Assembly (NCBI GenBank): GCA_051453625.1
Contig: JBOZIK010000001.1
Location: 97,122,972 to 97,186,971, forward strand
Direction: 5' to 3'
Source of the DNA: Welwitschia mirabilis
Lineage: Eukaryota; Gnetophyta; Gnetopsida; Welwitschiales
DNA: 64,000 nucleotides
The position numbers were made by a program, and so were the translations under genes. Each line of letters opens with the position of its first letter. The first letter of the stretch is position 1. Shown one piece after another: positions 59,371 to 64,000 of this stretch. The notes beneath the pieces were generated by a model. The model was not told the origin of the DNA. It did not search any database and worked only from the letters and a program-made list of their open reading frames with translations.

Positions 59371-60690
59371 ACTTCCCAACATTAGACTCACAATCAATGA
59401 AATCTTTTCTTCATAGAATAGAATACTGTAAGTGGTATGAACCTCATCTCTACTAAAGATGTAAAGATTAAATCATGTGAAATTATATCTCTGAATGGGA
59501 TCAATATGATATCTTTACTTTTTATCATGATAAAGTATGTGGAGTCATTTTAGTGGTTAAAATACTTCTATAAAAATCCTTTATGTAGGTTTCTATTGGT
59601 TTATCCTCTTTAAAGGTTTATTTAACTTTACAAGAAAATATGATGTTTTTTAACATTTTAGTAGCCTTTCTAAATCTTAAGACATGCCCCTTCAATCTAT
59701 CTTAGAGTGTAAACCTTTTGATTATTGGGGCATAGACTTCATAAGCCCTCTTACACCATCTTATAATTAAAATTACATCCTAGTGGCTGTGGATTATGTG
59801 ACCCAATGAATTAAAGCCATTCCTACAATCATAAATGATGTTAAAACTATGTGTTCTTTTCTTAGATGTAACATTTTCCATAGATTTTAGTTTTCTAAAA
59901 TATTGATTAATGACCAAGTCACTCATTTTATAAATAAGGTTCTTAGGAAACTTCTCCTTTCTATTGGAATTGAGCATAGAATAGTAAATGTTTATCATCC
60001 TCAAACTAATGATTAAGCCAAAAATGCTTATAATGAAATAAACAAAATGATTTAGAAACTAATCTGCCAAAATAAGAAGTATTTGTGTGTCAAACTTTAT
60101 GATGTACTCTAAGCTTACTATACTACTTAGTGTATCTCATATGGTTTTTTCTCTTATGAACTTATGTATGATAAAGCGTATGTTATTCTTAGTGATGTGT
60201 GCTATAATCCTTATAAAAAAATTCATCAATTTCATGTCATGGATTTTGATGATAATCTTTAACATAGACTAGTTTAACTTTAACATGTTAATGAGAAATG
60301 CAATCATGTTATTTGTAGATTACTCATCCAAAAAGCTCAAGCAAAATTTTACCATGACAAAAAGCTTATCTTTAGATCTTATCAATCTAGTTGATTGATT
60401 CTATTATTTAATACTTGAATGCATCTTCTTTATACTAAATTCATCTCTAAATGTCTAGGTATTATCAAATAGGGAAAGTACCTATTAATGGATCTATTAA
60501 GATTTGTAATTTAAAAACTCATGAAATGTTTAAAGTGAATGGACAATGGTTAAAGTTATATTAGTCACCTAATGGTTGTTATTATACCATGGATATGATT
60601 AAATCAATTGACCTCAATGATACCCTTACCTAAGATTAACATCCTCCCTTTACCATTGTCTAAATAGTTTCTTAGCCAGATTTTTTAGTT
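59371..60690 (+). pseudogene. Gypsy-4 integrase pseudogene
   Basis: The zinc-binding part is decayed. The core reads CKPFDYWGIDFISPLTPSYN near 59,711 (first catalytic aspartate kept), YILVAVDYVTQ near 59,776, ILINDQVTHFINKVLRKLL near 59,904 (second aspartate kept) and YHPQTND near 59,994. The segment that should hold the catalytic glutamate reads AKNAYNEINKMI, with lysine at that position. The tail includes KAQAKFYHDKKLIFRSYQSS near 60,332 and a C-terminal domain near 60,480-60,560. A few stops only in the core. Confidence 0.85.
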
Positions 60691-60700
60691 GAGTTATTTT

Positions 60701-60927
60701 ACTATTTGATCACCTATTAACTTGGTTTTGTATTTAGATTTTATATTAGTTTCCATGAAAGTAATTCTTTACTTAAGGAGTTAAAATGATAAAGATTGGA
60801 TTTTAGCCAATCTAAGACATTTCAATATCTATGAACTTTAATGTCTATGATGATTTTTGCTTAAGTACTAGTTATGTTAAATGAGATGCCAATTTATAAC
60901 TTTATACTTAGTTAATTTATTATTTTA
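60701..60927. other. Short tail after Gypsy-4 integrase
   Basis: T-rich, no motif; probably Gypsy-4 3' untranslated sequence running into the gap. Confidence 0.5.
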
Positions 60928-61027
60928 NNNNNNNNNNNNNNNNNNNNNNNNNNNNNNNNNNNNNNNNNNNNNNNNNNNNNNNNNNNNNNNNNNNNNNNNN
61001 NNNNNNNNNNNNNNNNNNNNNNNNNNN
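60928..61027. other. Assembly gap, 100 N
   Basis: Exactly 100 N. It separates the Gypsy-4 tail from SIRE-like LTR D. The open frame that spans it is an artefact. Confidence 0.95.
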
Positions 61028-61360
61028 AACACAACCCTTATGTGGGTGTGCTTATATAACTGCTTATGAGCACATTTCTATTTTTGATGTATTGAATATC
61101 CATGAGGGAAAGAAACTATTGCCTTAAGAGGAGCATTTCAATTATATGTAAGTTTGATGATGCCTCATATTCACTATTTTATAGTTTAAAAATATCCAGA
61201 TGTATGAGAGAAGGCTACCCTTTTGTATGTGAACATACCTAGGTTGGGAAACCACATTAATGTAGTATGGTATTTATTATATAATTTTTAATTTATTTTT
61301 AGTATAGTTTATTTTTGATAGACCTCATTTACCCCTTCCCTCTGAGTTAAATAATCCTCA
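61028..61360 (+). repeat. SIRE-like LTR D, 3' part only
   Basis: Matches the last third of LTRs A-C: acccttatgtgggtgtgctt, gaatatccatgaggg, aggttgggaaaccacattaa, and the end block ataatcctca. It is not followed by a primer-binding site, so it is a 3' LTR end or solo LTR. The first kilobase lies in or beyond the gap. Confidence 0.8.
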
Positions 61361-64000
61361 AAGATTCTACTAAAATGATGAGATATTGCATTAGAAAAGT
61401 ATTTAAGGATTTTATACAATTATTCTATAAAATATTATTCCCTCATGTTGGATTTTACCAAGACACTAGGGAGAGATGAGGGGTTTCCTATGCCTGGTAA
61501 TAGAGATTACTAATAGATGATTCTGCCCAAGTGACTAGGGGATTCACTATAAGAAAGAAGAAATTTGGGTTACCTATTATACATTAAGTCTATCTTAGTA
61601 GGGGTAAAGCTTGATCCTCAAAAATTGTTTTAAGGCTAGTACTCTTTCATGGTTATTCTAAGGCTCAATGTAAATGCTTTTATGAATTGAATTGATTTTC
61701 CTTCTAAATGGGTTTACATTAATAGTATTTAGTAAATTTATACTAAAAATAATGAGTTTGTATGGTGTATTTATTGTTTTACTGATTCAGGTTATTATAT
61801 AATTAGTTGTTAAGCGTCTATTATATTTTTTTTAATGATAGCTAAATTTTCAAAATACAGGCATAAGATGAAAACATCATAGCTTATTAATTTGTAACTA
61901 TAAATTAGTAAAATATTTTTTGTAAGTATAGGATTGTGTTATGAATGTGAAAATGTAAAATTAGTAATTTTTATGTGTGGATAATTTTTTGAAAAATTTA
62001 TTTGTTAAAATATGTTAAAAATAAATGTAAAAAAAGGAAAATAATAATTTACATTTATGTAACTATAAATTAAGATAACTATAAACTTGTATATCCTAAT
62101 ATAAGCTTTTCAAAACATCTTAAATTACTTAAAAACTCAATGTATTTTAAAAGTTATAGTTAGATAAGTGTAGTGTGATAAGACTATAATTAGAAACTTT
62201 TATAGTTTTTAACCTTAAATTATTACCCTACAAATAATATCTTTAACATTCTAATATAGTTTAAGTTAAATTTTAAAAATCCTATTATGAGTCTAATTTA
62301 TGAAAAACTACTATAATATATTTTTTCTTTATAAGTAATTAATTATTAATTTTTAACTATGATATGTCCTTAGAGCCTAAAACTATTATAATTAACATTG
62401 TAAATTATAAAAAAGTTATTATATTAAATTTTATAGGAAATTTAAGTCTATAAGATGTGTTTTTATTAATAGCCTTAGGTTAAGTTACTTACGAATAATA
62501 TTTTATTTGTATAAATACCTCTTTTATTATTTTCCTTTATCTTACTTTGAATGTGTACACTTGTAAGTGTTTTCATCTTAATAGTTTAAGTAACATAACT
62601 AGTATTTGATTTAACACTTATTTTTAAACTTATAATATAGCCATATGAATCTTAGATAAAGAGTTATATCTTACTAATCATTCTTGAGATATACTTTATT
62701 TTGTTTACCTTCATTGTACCAAAACCATGAAGACTATCATATGAGCATGGAAAAATGTTTCTATGGTTGACATAACTTTAGGTATGAATTAATCTAAGTA
62801 TATTATTAAGATATTATTTGATACATTTTAAATATTTACATTATTATTTAAAGAAAGAAAGAAAAGAACATTTTCTTTATTTAGATAGAAAATAAAAGAA
62901 TATTTTCCTTATTTAAATTTTTATTTCTATAATATGAATATAGAGATGTTCCAGTATATTTATTTTTTCTTTTATGGTTGTTTCTATAAAATGAACCTAA
63001 TGATAATTAGAATTATTATAACTAGGTAAATAATCTATTAAATATCCATATTAGCTAGAATTGTATGCATGCATTAATCTGGTGTACTCATCGAGTAGGA
63101 CTAAATTATGATAATTTTAATAATGTTCATTCCCATAATTGGATTTCTTCACCAAGGTGGGTTGCATTTCATTTTCTTCTATACCCTTTTAGAAGTAGAA
63201 TTGATCATCATTCTCTTACCCTACTAATGTATGAAGTTACTTTAACTTNNNNNNNNNNNNNNNNNNNNNNNNNNNNNNNNNNNNNNNNNNNNNNNNNNNN
63301 NNNNNNNNNNNNNNNNNNNNNNNNNNNNNNNNNNNNNNNNNNNNNNNNTATGATAATTTAATAATGTTCATTCCCATAATTGGATTTATTCACCACGGGG
63401 GGTTGCATTTCATTTTCTTCTATACCCTTTTAGAAGTGGAATTGATCATCATTCTCTTACCCTACCAATGTATGAAGTTACTTTAACTTAATATCTTAAG
63501 CTCTTAACATTGATGAAACATGTTATACTATCCGAAGATGTTTTAAAAAAGTGGGGATTATTTGTAAGCATGCATCCTTCTTACCTACTGCTTGTTACTT
63601 GCATTAGTGATATAACAAGATGAAGTATAAGCCTATAGATTTAAGCTCAATCATGTTTGTATAGTTTAAAATCTAAAGTATAATAACCCACATCTAAAGG
63701 ATGGCTAGAAATTAAATTGGAATTCCATTAATGGGAGTTACAACTTCTTGTTATATTTGATAAATGTTATTCTTAAACTTATCTATGTATATTTATAACA
63801 AGTTTATATTTTCTAAACTATCTACAAGATATATTTTTATGTGATGTACACTAGCATGAAATGGAGAACACAAACTTATGACATCACTATTGTTTATAAA
63901 TCAAAATAATTTAGAATTTAATTATAGATAAAAATATAATATTAATATGATATGTTTTTCTTTGAATATAGAAATGCTAATAAAGGAGTAAGTAAAATTT
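61361..64000. other. AT-rich stretch without recognisable genes
   Basis: The first 280 bases are richer in G (for example gagagatgaggggtttcc near 61,471) but show no family I recognise. From 61,680 on the sequence is very AT-rich. A TATA-like element (tataaatacc near 62,510) with a pyrimidine-rich leader could mark an LTR. An A/G microsatellite-like run lies near 62,850-62,870. The 63,107-63,489 part is the gap-flanking duplication listed separately. Confidence 0.5.
63107..63489. repeat. 142-bp duplication on both sides of a 100-N gap
   Basis: 63,107-63,248 and 63,349-63,489 are nearly the same sequence (one single-base indel and about five substitutions). Each abuts the gap 63,249-63,348: the left copy ends and the right copy begins exactly at the N run. 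This looks like two overlapping contig ends, perhaps from two haplotypes, joined without merging. The open frame 63,065-63,361 that crosses the gap is not a gene. Confidence 0.9.

Larger units (their letters stand above)
53244..60700 (+). mobile_element. Gypsy-4: degenerate Athila-like element, plus strand, inserted in Gypsy-5
   Basis: 5' LTR (53,244-54,755), primer-binding site, then gag, protease, RT, RNase H and integrase in gypsy order on the plus strand. The left boundary coincides with the break in Gypsy-5. No 3' LTR is visible before the gap at 60,928, so the right end is lost, hidden in the gap, or cut by SIRE LTR D. It is the most readable gypsy element of the window but still has stops in every domain. 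Confidence 0.8.

Noticed and set aside
62845-62875. aaag microsatellite
   Set aside because: Only four or five imperfect units; ordinary low-complexity DNA.
1-64000. CRISPR arrays, tRNA or rRNA genes, operons or other prokaryotic features
   Set aside because: No regularly spaced repeats, no tRNA-like box or rRNA words noticed on either strand; the content is plant retrotransposon debris.

Overview
This window looks like plant nuclear heterochromatin. It is very AT-rich (I estimate about three-quarters A+T by eye), poor in CpG, and made almost entirely of old, broken LTR retrotransposons. I see no intact gene of any kind, no host gene exon I can recognise, and no bacterial features. The plant assignment rests on the element types: Athila-like Ty3/gypsy elements with a tRNA-Asp primer-binding site, and SIRE/Maximus-like Ty1/copia elements with 1.4 kb LTRs, an initiator-Met primer-binding site, a polypurine tract and a region 3' of pol. 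I cannot name the species. Every coding region carries stops and frameshifts, so coding calls were made by reading short protein motifs across frames. Domain boundaries are usually good to about 50-100 bases.

Layout, left to right. (1) 1-5,804: decayed repeat DNA, including one Athila-type LTR fragment (about 2,830-3,915) and a 48-bp tandem duplication. (2) 5,805-12,766: a minus-strand Ty1/copia element (Copia-1) with both short LTRs, most of its reverse transcriptase deleted, and a 100-N gap. (3) 13,060-18,828: the 3' half of a minus-strand Athila-like element (Gypsy-2): LTR, downstream ORF remnant, integrase, RNase H, end of RT. (4) 18,829-30,490: a plus-strand Athila-like element (Gypsy-1) with both LTRs, gag, protease, a 710-N gap, RT, RNase H and integrase; its 3' LTR carries a foreign insert of about 0.95 kb. 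(5) 30,560-32,460: a short inverted LTR fragment fused to a minus-strand protease-RT fragment (Gypsy-3). (6) 32,474-33,849: an orphan 5' LTR with its primer-binding site. (7) 34,268-50,739: a head-to-tail SIRE-like array, [760-bp segment]-LTR A-gag-pol-[760-bp segment]-LTR B-gag-pol (truncated)-downstream region-polypurine tract-LTR C. (8) 50,740-53,240: a minus-strand gypsy protease-RT fragment (Gypsy-5), cut by the SIRE LTR at one end and by Gypsy-4 at the other. (9) 53,244-60,700: plus-strand Gypsy-4 with 5' LTR, primer-binding site, gag, protease, RT, RNase H and integrase. (10) 60,928-61,360: a gap, then the 3' end of a fourth SIRE-like LTR. (11) 61,361-64,000: unidentified AT-rich DNA with a gap whose two edges duplicate each other.

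Functionally nothing here works together as a pathway. These are the parts of retrotransposon replication (gag particle protein, protease, integrase, RT-RNase H) in non-autonomous, dead copies. The history can partly be read from junctions: Gypsy-4 starts inside Gypsy-5, a SIRE LTR ends inside the RT of Gypsy-5, and Gypsy-1 lies between two minus-strand RT fragments. Primer-binding sites differ from the tRNA complement almost only by transitions, the signature of long-term cytosine methylation and deamination.

I did not find a new biological system. The items most worth a second look are the tandem SIRE array and its 760-bp companion segment, the iterated and partly palindromic octamer in the SIRE LTRs, the insert inside the Gypsy-1 3' LTR, the unidentified ORF remnant downstream of the Gypsy-2 integrase, and two assembly gaps flanked by duplicated contig ends.
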